Shown here piece by piece: positions 47,060 to 56,338 of a stretch of 64,000 bases of DNA. Each line of letters opens with the position of its first letter. Positions within the stretch are counted from its first letter, which is position 1. The DNA is taken from NCBI GenBank assembly GCA_018671175.1, contig JABHIE010000031.1, forward strand, positions 416,128-480,127. Reading direction: 5' to 3'. A program made the translations under genes and the position numbers. This stretch comes from Planctomycetota bacterium. GTDB lineage: Bacteria > Planctomycetota > UBA1135. The notes under the pieces are model-generated. The model searched no databases, had not been told where the DNA came from, and worked only from the letters and a program-made list of their open reading frames with translations.

Positions 47060-48421
47060 TTAAAGGAAGATGAGGGTCGCCAAGAAGAAGACGGGGAGCA
47101 AGAAAACGACCGACCACAGCATATAGCCAAAAAAGCTTGGCATCTGCACCTTTCTTTGTTCGGCGATGGCCTTGACCATGAAATTAGGAGCGTTTCCGAT
47201 GTAGGTCATGGCGCCCATGAAGACAGCACCCAGCGAAATGGCAACGAGAAAGGTCTCGCGCACACCGGCAATGGAGGCTGACCCGTCGGCGGCCAGAGTT
47301 TTAGCCGTCTCAAAGAAAACCACATAAGTCGGCGCATTGTCTAGGAAGGAACTCAAAATGCCCGTAATCCAGAAAAACTGTGTCGGTGTCTCTAGCCCTA
47401 ATTCTGGGCCATTGACCTCGAGAAGGCGAATCGCCGCCATCATGGAAAGGAAAATACCGAAGAAGAGTGCGGCAACTTCAATGATTGGCTCCCAGCTGAA
47501 CTCATTTGCTTTGCGATAGTCGTTTGAAGTCGTGACATAAGCAATCAACGCTAAGAGCACCAAAGCGAGATCCCGACCATAGGTTGGGAAGAAATCATGC
47601 TCGCCGACAGTGAGCCAGCCTGAGACATTGCTAGGAGTCAGCAGCGCAACGGTAAGGATGACGGCACCAAGCCAGACAAAGTTAAAAGAACCCGCGATAC
47701 GCAGAGGCTGGACTTCGACCCGCTCGTGCAATTTGTGCTGCATGTCTTCTTTTTTCCAGTAATAAGTATCAACCAAATAGTAAATCACGAGTAGCAGACC
47801 CAGAGTGAAGGCCCAGGCAGGAAGCAAATTGAAGGTCCACGCGAAGGGAACGCCCCGCAAATAGCCCAAGAAAAGCGGTGGATCACCCAGCGGAGTGAGG
47901 CAGCCACCGACATTGCAAACGGTGAAAATAAAGAAAACGACTGTGTGCACGGTGAACTGCCGCTCACTATTTGTGCGCAAAAGTGGCCGCACAAGCAGCA
48001 TGGCCGCGCCTGTCGTGCCCATGAAGGAGGCCAGAAGAGAGCCAATCGCGAGAAAAGTTGTATTGACCGCAGGTGTTGCTTGGAGGTCACCTCGCAAAAC
48101 GATGCCGCCCGAAGCCGTGTACAAGACACCCAAAAGAATCAGGAATGACGCGTATTCATGGACGGTGTGGCCGATTGTGTGCCAATCACCATGCGCGGCA
48201 AACAGCCCTAAAACGGGCAAACCGCAAGCCAAAGCGACTAAGAATCGGTTTTTGTTGGAATGCCACCAATGTTCCGCGACCAAAGGCAAAACGGCAATAC
48301 TGCCCAACATAAGGATGAAAGGGAGCACCCAAATCATCGATGGGACAAATTTAGCGTTGTCGCCGCCTGATGCAGTCAATGCAGCAGAGGGCAGAGTCGA
48401 AAGGAGTGCGTGCCAGGTCAT
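47060..48421 (-). CDS. Sodium:proton antiporter / ion transporter superfamily membrane protein
   Basis: GTTGAAMLLVRPLLRTN, TPLGDPPLFLGYLRGVPF, SSFLDNAPTYVVFFE motifs. Confidence 0.85.
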   Translation of the reverse strand: MTWHALLSTLPSAALTASGGDNAKFVPSMIWVLPFILMLGSIAVLPLVAEHWWHSNKNRFLVALACGLPVLGLFAAHGDWHTIGHTVHEYASFLILLGVLYTASGGIVLRGDLQATPAVNTTFLAIGSLLASFMGTTGAAMLLVRPLLRTNSERQFTVHTVVFFIFTVCNVGGCLTPLGDPPLFLGYLRGVPFAWTFNLLPAWAFTLGLLLVIYYLVDTYYWKKEDMQHKLHERVEVQPLRIAGSFNFVWLGAVILTVALLTPSNVSGWLTVGEHDFFPTYGRDLALVLLALIAYVTTSNDYRKANEFSWEPIIEVAALFFGIFLSMMAAIRLLEVNGPELGLETPTQFFWITGILSSFLDNAPTYVVFFETAKTLAADGSASIAGVRETFLVAISLGAVFMGAMTYIGNAPNFMVKAIAEQRKVQMPSFFGYMLWSVVFLLPVFFLATLIFL

Positions 48422-48623
48422 GGGGGTTGGGGCGGTTTAGGGGGCGCAGAATGTTAGCGAAACCCTGCCAAAGGCAAATAGGTTGGCTTCGAAAATCTGT
48501 GGAAGATAGTTAATTCAGGGTTCGTCATAAATCCAGCCTAATCTAGGCTTTGAGTCAGAGGCCCACCGCCACTAGACTTAGCACGGATGCCCTACCGGGC
48601 ACTCCCCACTTGGCCCTTCGCAC

Positions 48624-50843
48624 ATGCTGCTCCACGCCCTACTCTTACCCACGCTACTTCTTTCTGCCCCAGCCGCTTCCTTCCCACAGGAAGAAGCCGC
48701 TGAATCCGTTTCGACGGCCATTCAAGAAGAAGGCGCTTATATCACTCTTAAATTAGACGAGTCTCGCGAAAACGGCTTGTCTCTATCTGAGTTTATTAAG
48801 ATTTGCCAGCTCAACACTGGCCTTAATTTTACAATTGACGAGTCTCAGTCGGCAAATTTAAGTTCCCAGCTAGACCAGAAAAAGCTTCTTCTCTATGGGC
48901 AAAAGCGCATCAAGAAAGAAGACTTCTACTCCTTCTTCCAAATCATGATGAAGATTCATGGCTTTGTGTGCGTGCAACAAGGCGAAGGCGATCTGGCGGT
49001 GATTGTTATCACAGCTGACAGCGCTGCGAATTCTGCCATGATTAAGGCAAACACAATTTTTGTCGACTATCAAGATGTTCCAAAATATTCGGCTCGACCT
49101 GGCACGCGCATTGCGACAGTCATTCCTCTAAAAAATGCTGACGCAAATGACATCGCCACAAACTTGCGCTCGGCTCTTGCTCCTCCTGGGTCTGGCTCTG
49201 ATTCGTTTATGCCCCTCACGCAAGAACGCGCGATTTTGGTGCAAGGCTATGGCCCGGCTGTAGCAGCTGGCTATCGCATGATTATGGTTCTTGACCGCGA
49301 GCCTGATGTCGTTGAGCCGGTCTTCCGCAAAATCCCTTTACGCGAAGCAAGTGCCGAAGAGCTCGCCGAAATGTTGAGCGACCTCATGGAAAACATGACT
49401 TCACAAACTGAGGCGCGCGGATCACGCTCCAATCGCAATTCAAGCCCAGCCGCAGTTGAGATTGAAACCCACATTACGCCTTACCCTCGCGAAAACGCCC
49501 TTATCGTAACGGCCTCGCCCGACAACATGGAGAAGGTGCTTGATTTGATTGCGACTTTAGATGTGCAAATTGACAAACCCGAGACAAACTTCCGTGTCTA
49601 TCAATTGCAAAACATCAATGCAAAAGATCTCGACGAAGACCTCGCCAAGTTCCTTGACAAAACACAACAAGCCGAAGAGGCCGTTATGCGTAACTCAAGC
49701 GCTCCCGGTGCTCAGGCTCGCCGTGCGAATCAAAAGGTGATTGTTGTTTCCCAAGAAGAAACAAACTCTTTGTTGATTACTGCGACTCGCACCAAGTGGG
49801 GCGAGCTCGAGCGCTTGCTCACAGTACTTGACAAGCGTCAGCCGCAGGTTTTGATTGAGACCGCGCTAATTGAGGTCTCCGAAGACTTTTCAAACGAGAT
49901 TGGTTTCGAGTTTGCCAATGTTCAAGCCCCAGCGACCGATGGCTCACAGCGTGGTTTTGGGTTTACATCAATGGGCTTAACAGGTGTCGATGCTAGTTAC
50001 CAATTTGGTGACCCACGCTTGCCCGACCCAACAGCGGCTGGCATTACGGCTGGCATCCTTGATGGCACAGATTTGGGTATCCCCTTCCTTCTCCGAGCTG
50101 CGCGCACATCCAACAACGCAAACATCTTGTCGATTCCTTCGGTGTTGGTCGCCAACAACCATGGTGCGTCGGTTAAGTCGACCGACCAAGTTCCACGCAC
50201 GACCATCTCGACGACTGGCACGGGCCTAGTGAACTCCGGCAACGACGGTTACGAAGATGCCGGTATTGAGCTCATCATCACGCCGAGCATTTCCTCGGGT
50301 AAGTTCCTGCGCCTTGCCATTACGCTTACGGTTTCATCCTTCCGTGGCGAGGGTGCCAACGGTGGCCTACCACCTAAGATTGAGCGTACGCTTGACACCA
50401 CTGTTTTCTTGCCAGATGGCGCGACGATGTGGGTTGGCGGTATTGTGCGCGACGACTTAATCGAATCAGAGTCGGGCATTCCTTATCTTTCTGACATCCC
50501 TGTTTTAGGTTTCTTGTTTGGAAAGCAAAGTGATAGCAATGTTAAAACGACACTGTTTTTCTTCTGCACCCCCCGCATCATGGACGACTGGGATGAAATG
50601 GCCGACATCACCGAGGGCGGCAAATCACGCGCAGCTGAAGTCATCGGTCTCGACCGCCTTCGCCAAGTTGACCCTGACTTTTCATTCGACAGCCCAGTTG
50701 ATGTGATCCTGCAAGAGGAAGAGGGCCCAGCGATTGAGGGCGTCCTTGACCTAGATAGTTTTGCGGCCCCGACTTTCATCCGCGAAGTTGGCGTAATTGA
50801 TGCCGAGCGCGTTGGTGCAGACCGTGAACAGGCACAGCAATAG
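48624..50843 (+). CDS. gspD: Type II secretion system secretin GspD
   Basis: Signal peptide; LDKRQPQVLIETALIEVSEDFSNEIGFE; secretin core with VWVGGIVRDDLIESESGIPYLSDIPVLGFLF. Confidence 0.93.
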   Translation: MLLHALLLPTLLLSAPAASFPQEEAAESVSTAIQEEGAYITLKLDESRENGLSLSEFIKICQLNTGLNFTIDESQSANLSSQLDQKKLLLYGQKRIKKEDFYSFFQIMMKIHGFVCVQQGEGDLAVIVITADSAANSAMIKANTIFVDYQDVPKYSARPGTRIATVIPLKNADANDIATNLRSALAPPGSGSDSFMPLTQERAILVQGYGPAVAAGYRMIMVLDREPDVVEPVFRKIPLREASAEELAEMLSDLMENMTSQTEARGSRSNRNSSPAAVEIETHITPYPRENALIVTASPDNMEKVLDLIATLDVQIDKPETNFRVYQLQNINAKDLDEDLAKFLDKTQQAEEAVMRNSSAPGAQARRANQKVIVVSQEETNSLLITATRTKWGELERLLTVLDKRQPQVLIETALIEVSEDFSNEIGFEFANVQAPATDGSQRGFGFTSMGLTGVDASYQFGDPRLPDPTAAGITAGILDGTDLGIPFLLRAARTSNNANILSIPSVLVANNHGASVKSTDQVPRTTISTTGTGLVNSGNDGYEDAGIELIITPSISSGKFLRLAITLTVSSFRGEGANGGLPPKIERTLDTTVFLPDGATMWVGGIVRDDLIESESGIPYLSDIPVLGFLFGKQSDSNVKTTLFFFCTPRIMDDWDEMADITEGGKSRAAEVIGLDRLRQVDPDFSFDSPVDVILQEEEGPAIEGVLDLDSFAAPTFIREVGVIDAERVGADREQAQQ

Positions 50844-52561
50844 TGACACTTACTCTTGACCTGATTGGCCTCCTGATCCGCGAAACGGGCCTCGAAGAAA
50901 CCGAGCTCAAAAAGCTCCGCGACCAGGCCATTGGCACGGGTCAAACATTTGACCGCGTCATGCTCACTCGAGGAGTTGACGAGGCGGCCATCCTCCGCGC
51001 TTTTGCTGAAGATTTAGATTTAGATTTCCGTGAGTCTTTTGATGGCATTCGTGTCCCGAAAGAGTTCGTTGATCTCGTGCCTATGGCCTTTGCGCGCGCC
51101 CATGATTTTGCGGGTTTCGGGATGACCGAGAGTGGCACGATTCTTGTGGCCGCTGCGCACCCTGTCGACTTGCACCCCCAGAGTGATTTGCTCGCGATGA
51201 TGCCGATGCCCGTCGAATTTGTCCTTGCTCCACGAGGCGAAGTCACGGAACTAATCAACCGCGCTTATCGCCACAAAGCAGATGGCGTTGACGAAGCACT
51301 TGATGACCTAAGCTCAACCGACATCGAGGGCCTGGCCGCCGCAATCGAAGAATCGGAAGACCTCCTCGATGTCGCGAACAAAGCCCCTATCATTAAATTG
51401 GTAAATTCGGTTTTGTTTCAAGCACTTAAGTTGCGCGCGAGTGATGTGCACTTTCAGCCCTACGCTGACCGCATGCAGGTGCGTTTCCGTATTGACGGCA
51501 TCCTGTATGACATGGAAGCGATTCCAAAAACGGCACAAGATGCAATTGTCTCGCGTGTCAAAGTAATGGGCCAAATGGATATCGCCGAGCGGCGTTTGCC
51601 TCAAGACGGGCGCGCAAGCATTCGTATTGGCGATGGCGAGGTTGATGTCCGGATTTCGATTGTTCCGACCTCTACTGGTGAGCGTGTCGTGATGCGTTTG
51701 CTTGACAAGACTGCCAATGTTTTAGGGCTCGAAGAAATTGGGCTTGATGAGTATCATCGCAAAATTATTGAGCAGTACATCCGCTACCCACACGGCATCA
51801 TCTTGGTTACGGGGCCAACGGGTTCAGGTAAGACGACGACACTTTACACATCGTTGTCTACGATTAGCACGGGTGATAAAAACATTCTGACGATTGAAGA
51901 CCCTGTTGAATACGCACTCGATTCTGTGAGTCAGGTTCAGGTCAATACTAAAAAGGGGCTGACTTTTTCAGCTGGACTGCGGTCGTTTTTGCGGCAAGAC
52001 CCTGATGTCATGATGGTTGGCGAGATTCGCGACATTGAGACCGCTGAGATTGCGATTCGCGCTGCCATTACGGGGCACTTGGTGTTTTCAACGGTCCACA
52101 CAAATGATGCACCAAGTACGATTACTCGTTTGATTGACCTTGGGCTTGAGCCTTATCTGGTGTCGAGCTCATTGGTCTTGATTATTGCGCAACGCCTCGT
52201 TCGTACACTTTGCAAAAATTGCCACGAATGGGTTTCACCAAGTGATGAACAACTTGCCCGATTACGCGAAGTCGGCCTTAACCCCGACGACTTAAAAGAC
52301 GGCAAGATGGCTCAGGCGCTTGGCTGTGATGACTGTTTCCAATCCGGCTATCAGGGCCGTACCGCGATTTATGAGATGCTCCCAATGAGCGAAGACATTC
52401 GTTCTTTGGTTTCTGAACAAGCCACAGCAACGCAGCTCAAGCGGGCCGCCATTAAAGATGTTGGCATGCGCACCTTGCGGCAAGACGGTCTGCGCAAAGT
52501 CGTCTCTGGGCAAACAAGTATCGATGAAATCGTCCGAGTTACTCAACTCGATGTCCTCTAA
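50843..52561 (+). CDS. gspE: Type II secretion ATPase GspE
   Basis: GPTGSGKTTTLYTSL, Asp/His boxes, Cys4 zinc motif CKNC...CDDC. Confidence 0.95.
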   Translation: MTLTLDLIGLLIRETGLEETELKKLRDQAIGTGQTFDRVMLTRGVDEAAILRAFAEDLDLDFRESFDGIRVPKEFVDLVPMAFARAHDFAGFGMTESGTILVAAAHPVDLHPQSDLLAMMPMPVEFVLAPRGEVTELINRAYRHKADGVDEALDDLSSTDIEGLAAAIEESEDLLDVANKAPIIKLVNSVLFQALKLRASDVHFQPYADRMQVRFRIDGILYDMEAIPKTAQDAIVSRVKVMGQMDIAERRLPQDGRASIRIGDGEVDVRISIVPTSTGERVVMRLLDKTANVLGLEEIGLDEYHRKIIEQYIRYPHGIILVTGPTGSGKTTTLYTSLSTISTGDKNILTIEDPVEYALDSVSQVQVNTKKGLTFSAGLRSFLRQDPDVMMVGEIRDIETAEIAIRAAITGHLVFSTVHTNDAPSTITRLIDLGLEPYLVSSSLVLIIAQRLVRTLCKNCHEWVSPSDEQLARLREVGLNPDDLKDGKMAQALGCDDCFQSGYQGRTAIYEMLPMSEDIRSLVSEQATATQLKRAAIKDVGMRTLRQDGLRKVVSGQTSIDEIVRVTQLDVL

Positions 52562-52572
52562 CTGATTCAACT

Positions 52573-53871
52573 GTGCCTGTATACGAATGGAAAGGCTTTG
52601 ACGCGCGGGGCAAGAAAGCCTCGGGTGTCATCGATGCTGATTCTCCGCGCGAGGCTCGCTTAAAGTTAAAGCGCGACCGCAAGTTGGTTACGGGCGTGAC
52701 TGAGGTTGGCAAAAAGAAAAAGTCCAAGGCCAAGGGCAAAAAGAAAGCAGGCAAACGATCGGGGCCTCAGAAGCGCGCCGACGCATTGCGAGAGCGCATC
52801 GAAGCCGCTCGCGGTCGTCAAGGCGGCAAACAAACGCAAAAGCGCCTTGACCTGGTTAGCACCTTTACGCGCCAGATGGCGACTTTGGTGAAGGCGGGCA
52901 TCCCTATCACGGAAGCCTTGCGTGCGATTATTGAGCAATGCGAAAACAGACCACTTGAGATGGTTTTGCGAGATGTGCGAGAGGCTATTTCTCAAGGCAA
53001 GCCCACGGCTGATGCTCTAGCGACTCACCCTGATTGGTTTAACGAACTTTATGTTTCCATGGTTCGTTCTGGCGAAGCAGCTGGGCATCTTGATGAAGTA
53101 CTAGAGCGCTTGGCCAAGTTTATCCAAGAACAAACGCGGGTTCGCAACAAAGTGCAAGCGGCCATGACTTACCCGATTGTCATGCTTGTCATTGGTCTCG
53201 GTGTCGTCGCTATTTTGCTCGTAGCCGTAGTGCCAAAGATTACTGCGATGCTTGCTGGTCGCGGTCAAGAGCTTCCCTTGCCGACTCAAATTCTAGATTC
53301 GGCCTCGGGCTTTTTAGTGGCCTATTGGTGGGCCATCATGATGCTGATCATCTTGGCCAGTTTCAGTTTCAATCTCTATTACTCCTCCGCAAAGGGGCGA
53401 CTAGCCATTGACAGCAAATTGCTGCGCCTGCCTGTATTCGGTGATTTGATAGCCAAGCAGGCCATCTCACGCTTTGCCCAAACTTTTGCGACCCTACTGG
53501 GGTCTGGGGTTTCGGTTGTCCGCTGCCTTGAAGTTACGCGCACAGTTTTGGGCAATCGTTTGCTCGAAAAGACTATCGATGATGTCCGCGAAAAAATCTT
53601 AGAGGGTGCTGATATCGCTACACCGCTTAAAGATTCAAAAGTCTTCCCGCCATTGGTTGGCTATATGATTGCAGTTGGTGAGCAATCCGGCGAGCTTGAT
53701 CGCATGATGGAACAGGTCGGCGAGTCTTACCAAGAAGAGGTCGATATCGCGACTCAAAAATTCACCTCGCTCATTGAACCGCTCCTTATCGTCTTCTTGG
53801 CGATTCTGGTTGGGTTCATCATCCTGGCCATTCTTTGGCCCATCCTTCAAATGTCACAATCCATCGGCTAA
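52573..53871 (+). CDS. gspF: Type II secretion inner-membrane protein GspF
   Basis: FTRQMATLVKAGIPITEAL, MVRSGEAAGHLDEVLERLA, TFATLLGSGVSVVRCLEV; GTG start. Confidence 0.94.
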   Translation: MPVYEWKGFDARGKKASGVIDADSPREARLKLKRDRKLVTGVTEVGKKKKSKAKGKKKAGKRSGPQKRADALRERIEAARGRQGGKQTQKRLDLVSTFTRQMATLVKAGIPITEALRAIIEQCENRPLEMVLRDVREAISQGKPTADALATHPDWFNELYVSMVRSGEAAGHLDEVLERLAKFIQEQTRVRNKVQAAMTYPIVMLVIGLGVVAILLVAVVPKITAMLAGRGQELPLPTQILDSASGFLVAYWWAIMMLIILASFSFNLYYSSAKGRLAIDSKLLRLPVFGDLIAKQAISRFAQTFATLLGSGVSVVRCLEVTRTVLGNRLLEKTIDDVREKILEGADIATPLKDSKVFPPLVGYMIAVGEQSGELDRMMEQVGESYQEEVDIATQKFTSLIEPLLIVFLAILVGFIILAILWPILQMSQSIG

Positions 53872-53885
53872 GGGCCGAAACAATC

Positions 53886-54317
53886 ATGCACAAACAACAG
53901 AAAAAGAATCGTCGCCGCAACGCGGGCTTCACCTTGATTGAAATCATGGTTGTCGTCCTGATCATCGGCATGTTGGCCACTTTAGTCGGGCCCAATGTCA
54001 TGCGCGCACTCGGCAAAAGTAACATCACAAAATGTAAGGCTGACATCAAGGCACTTGAGACGGCTTGCAGTATGTACAAAATGGAAAATGGCCGTTTCCC
54101 TGAATCGATCGACATTTTGGCTGAGCCAGACGACAGCGGTGAGAGTTTCATTGAGGGCAACATGATGCCTATCGACCCATGGGGCAATGAGTACTTCTAC
54201 AATCCACCCTCTGGTGGCCAATCCCTTGAGATTGGTTCTTATGGGGCTGACATGGGCCCTGGTGGCGATGGCGAAGACGCTGACATCAGCAACTTGACTC
54301 TTCACGAGCGCAATTAA
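53886..54317 (+). CDS. gspG: Type II secretion major pseudopilin GspG
   Basis: NAGFTLIEIMVVVLIIGMLATLVGPNVM; DPWGNEYFYNPPS. Confidence 0.94.
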   Translation: MHKQQKKNRRRNAGFTLIEIMVVVLIIGMLATLVGPNVMRALGKSNITKCKADIKALETACSMYKMENGRFPESIDILAEPDDSGESFIEGNMMPIDPWGNEYFYNPPSGGQSLEIGSYGADMGPGGDGEDADISNLTLHERN

Positions 54318-54874
54318 TGCCACCTCGCCGCACCGGTGCGGCAAACCGTGGTTTCACATTAATTGAAATCTCGGTGGTGGTTCTTATTATTGCAATTATC
54401 CTGTCCGCAGCCGTGGTCAAGCTTGACCGCATTTTGCCATCTTCAGCCGCTGATGCTGCCGCTCGCTCCCTCATCAGCTCTCTTGATTTGGCCCGCACTT
54501 ATGCGGTTTCCCATGGCCGGCGCTACGAGGTTTGGGTCGACATCGACGAGCGCGGATGGGCTGTCATGACACCCTTTGACGCCGAAGGCAAGATTGCGCA
54601 TAAACTCGAAGACCGCACGACTCTTGGTTGGCAATATCTCGAAAAGGGTCTGGAGTTTGACTCCATCCTCGATGGCAAAGGCCAGGTTTTCGAAAAAGGT
54701 AAAATTAAAATTGCCTTTGACTCATCGGGCGCAACGGGTGATTTGTTTATCCACTTCACACATACCGCGGGTGAGCAATACGATCTCACCGTGCGCGTCT
54801 TAGGCCTTAATGGCCTCTCTAGCGTTTTCTCTGGCTCGATTGACCCTACGATGGTTTCCGAAAGTGACTTCTAA
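54317..54874 (+). CDS. GspH-like minor pseudopilin
   Basis: NRGFTLIEISVVVLIIAIILSAAVVKL prepilin motif; second in pseudopilin array. Confidence 0.82.
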   Translation: MPPRRTGAANRGFTLIEISVVVLIIAIILSAAVVKLDRILPSSAADAAARSLISSLDLARTYAVSHGRRYEVWVDIDERGWAVMTPFDAEGKIAHKLEDRTTLGWQYLEKGLEFDSILDGKGQVFEKGKIKIAFDSSGATGDLFIHFTHTAGEQYDLTVRVLGLNGLSSVFSGSIDPTMVSESDF

Positions 54875-55397
54875 GCGCCAGGCAGGGTTTTCGCTCATCG
54901 AAGTGATGGCCGCTTTGATGCTCTTGGCCGTAACCTTGGTCACCATGCTTCAATTGCGTGACGCCGCAATTGCGCGCGCTGCAAATTCACGCTCACTCGC
55001 ATTAGCTTCCCGGCTCGGTGCGCGCATGATTCACCAAATCGAGGCGGCTCGCATTCCAGATATGTTTGACGGCATGCAAGGCGATTTTTCTGAAGACGGC
55101 GAGGGTGATTTGCTTTGGGTCATCGGCATTGGCGACGGCAGTGCCTTTTCTGGAAGTCAAGCGACCTCTGACGCTGAAGACACTTGGCGCGATTTGAAAG
55201 AAGATTCCTACGAAGATCTCGAAGAAGAAGAGCGCCCTGAATTTACGCGCATATTCGTCACTGTTTCCTGGGACGGATGGACGGGCGATCAGCGCGCCTA
55301 CACACTTGAGACTTTGCTGCCTTCATGGGCTGTCTATCAAGACTTTGACGCGTGGCGCCAAGTTTGGGGAAGCAACCAAGTCGAGGGCATTCAATGA
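54864..55397 (+). CDS. GspI-like minor pseudopilin
   Basis: QAGFSLIEVMAALMLLAVTLVTMLQLRDAAIARAANS; GTG start overlapping previous gene by 11 bp. Confidence 0.82.
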   Translation: MTSKRQAGFSLIEVMAALMLLAVTLVTMLQLRDAAIARAANSRSLALASRLGARMIHQIEAARIPDMFDGMQGDFSEDGEGDLLWVIGIGDGSAFSGSQATSDAEDTWRDLKEDSYEDLEEEERPEFTRIFVTVSWDGWTGDQRAYTLETLLPSWAVYQDFDAWRQVWGSNQVEGIQ

Positions 55398-56338
55398 TTC
55401 CTGTATCTCGACGCGATTCGCAAACGGGGTTCACTCTCATGGAAGTCATGATTGCGATGGCCATCAGCGCGATGATTATGACCGCCGTTTTGGGTTCTCT
55501 GGATTACACACAGCGCGCAGTGGATGCCATCCATAACATTGTCGAAACCGAAAATGCGGGGCCTCGCATCATGGAACATATCCGCCAAGATTTATCTGCT
55601 TTGGCGGTGCGTGATGCTGAGAACTATCGAGTGTTAAAAGGTGTCAATGGTATCCAAGGTGGCGCGGATGCCGACCGGATTGATTTTTTGGCGCGCAGGC
55701 ATTCTTTTTGGGCGACTAAAGATTGGCGCAGCGACCGGATGCTTCATGCACCCTTAGTTGAGGTTGGTTATATGTTGCGCCCCCACCCACGCTACCCTGA
55801 ATTTCTTGAGTTGTATCGCCGCGAAGATTTCCTGTTTGATGACGAGCCCTTTCAAGATGGTGATTATTCGCTCATGTACGACCGAGTGATTCACTTTGAC
55901 ATCCGCTACTACGAAGAGCCCGCTTACGACCCCAATTGGGAAGAAGACTGGGATTCGGAAGAGCGCGAGGCTCTGCCATATGCAATTGAAGTGCAGCTTG
56001 AGCTTGAGGTGCAACCTCGGCGCAGCCTAGAGAGCTTGGGCATCTTAGGCGCCAATCGGTCGCGTCTGCTCTTTGATGACTGGTTTACAATTCCAGATTC
56101 GACGCGCTGGGTTTTCCGCAATCGGCTGCACCCGACTCTTACGGGAACTGAATCAACAAGTGGCGAAAGCAACCCGCTCGACCCAGATCAGGCCGAAGAC
56201 GGAGCCAACGCTACAGGCGGAACCACAACCACGATCAATGGCGGTATGAGTGGTTTCGGTGCTGGCCGCTCAGAGCGCGGGCGTGGCGAAACGAGTCGGG
56301 GCGAAAGCCCACGAAGCGTCGGCACCCAAACCCGCTAA
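55394..56338 (+). CDS. GspJ-like minor pseudopilin
   Basis: QTGFTLMEVMIAMAISAMIMTAVLGSL prepilin motif; ATGA overlap with previous gene; Gly/Arg/Ser-rich C-terminal tail. Confidence 0.82.
   Translation: MIPVSRRDSQTGFTLMEVMIAMAISAMIMTAVLGSLDYTQRAVDAIHNIVETENAGPRIMEHIRQDLSALAVRDAENYRVLKGVNGIQGGADADRIDFLARRHSFWATKDWRSDRMLHAPLVEVGYMLRPHPRYPEFLELYRREDFLFDDEPFQDGDYSLMYDRVIHFDIRYYEEPAYDPNWEEDWDSEEREALPYAIEVQLELEVQPRRSLESLGILGANRSRLLFDDWFTIPDSTRWVFRNRLHPTLTGTESTSGESNPLDPDQAEDGANATGGTTTTINGGMSGFGAGRSERGRGETSRGESPRSVGTQTR

Noticed and set aside
48535-48549. Inverted repeat AGCCTA-ATC-TAGGCT upstream of gspD
   Set aside because: Only 6-bp stem in a long gap; could arise by chance
49100-49114. Exact sigma54 consensus TGGCACG-N4-TTGC inside gspD
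   Set aside because: Lies within conserved coding sequence (PGTRIAT), same strand, no gene start nearby; likely chance, although intragenic RpoN sites exist
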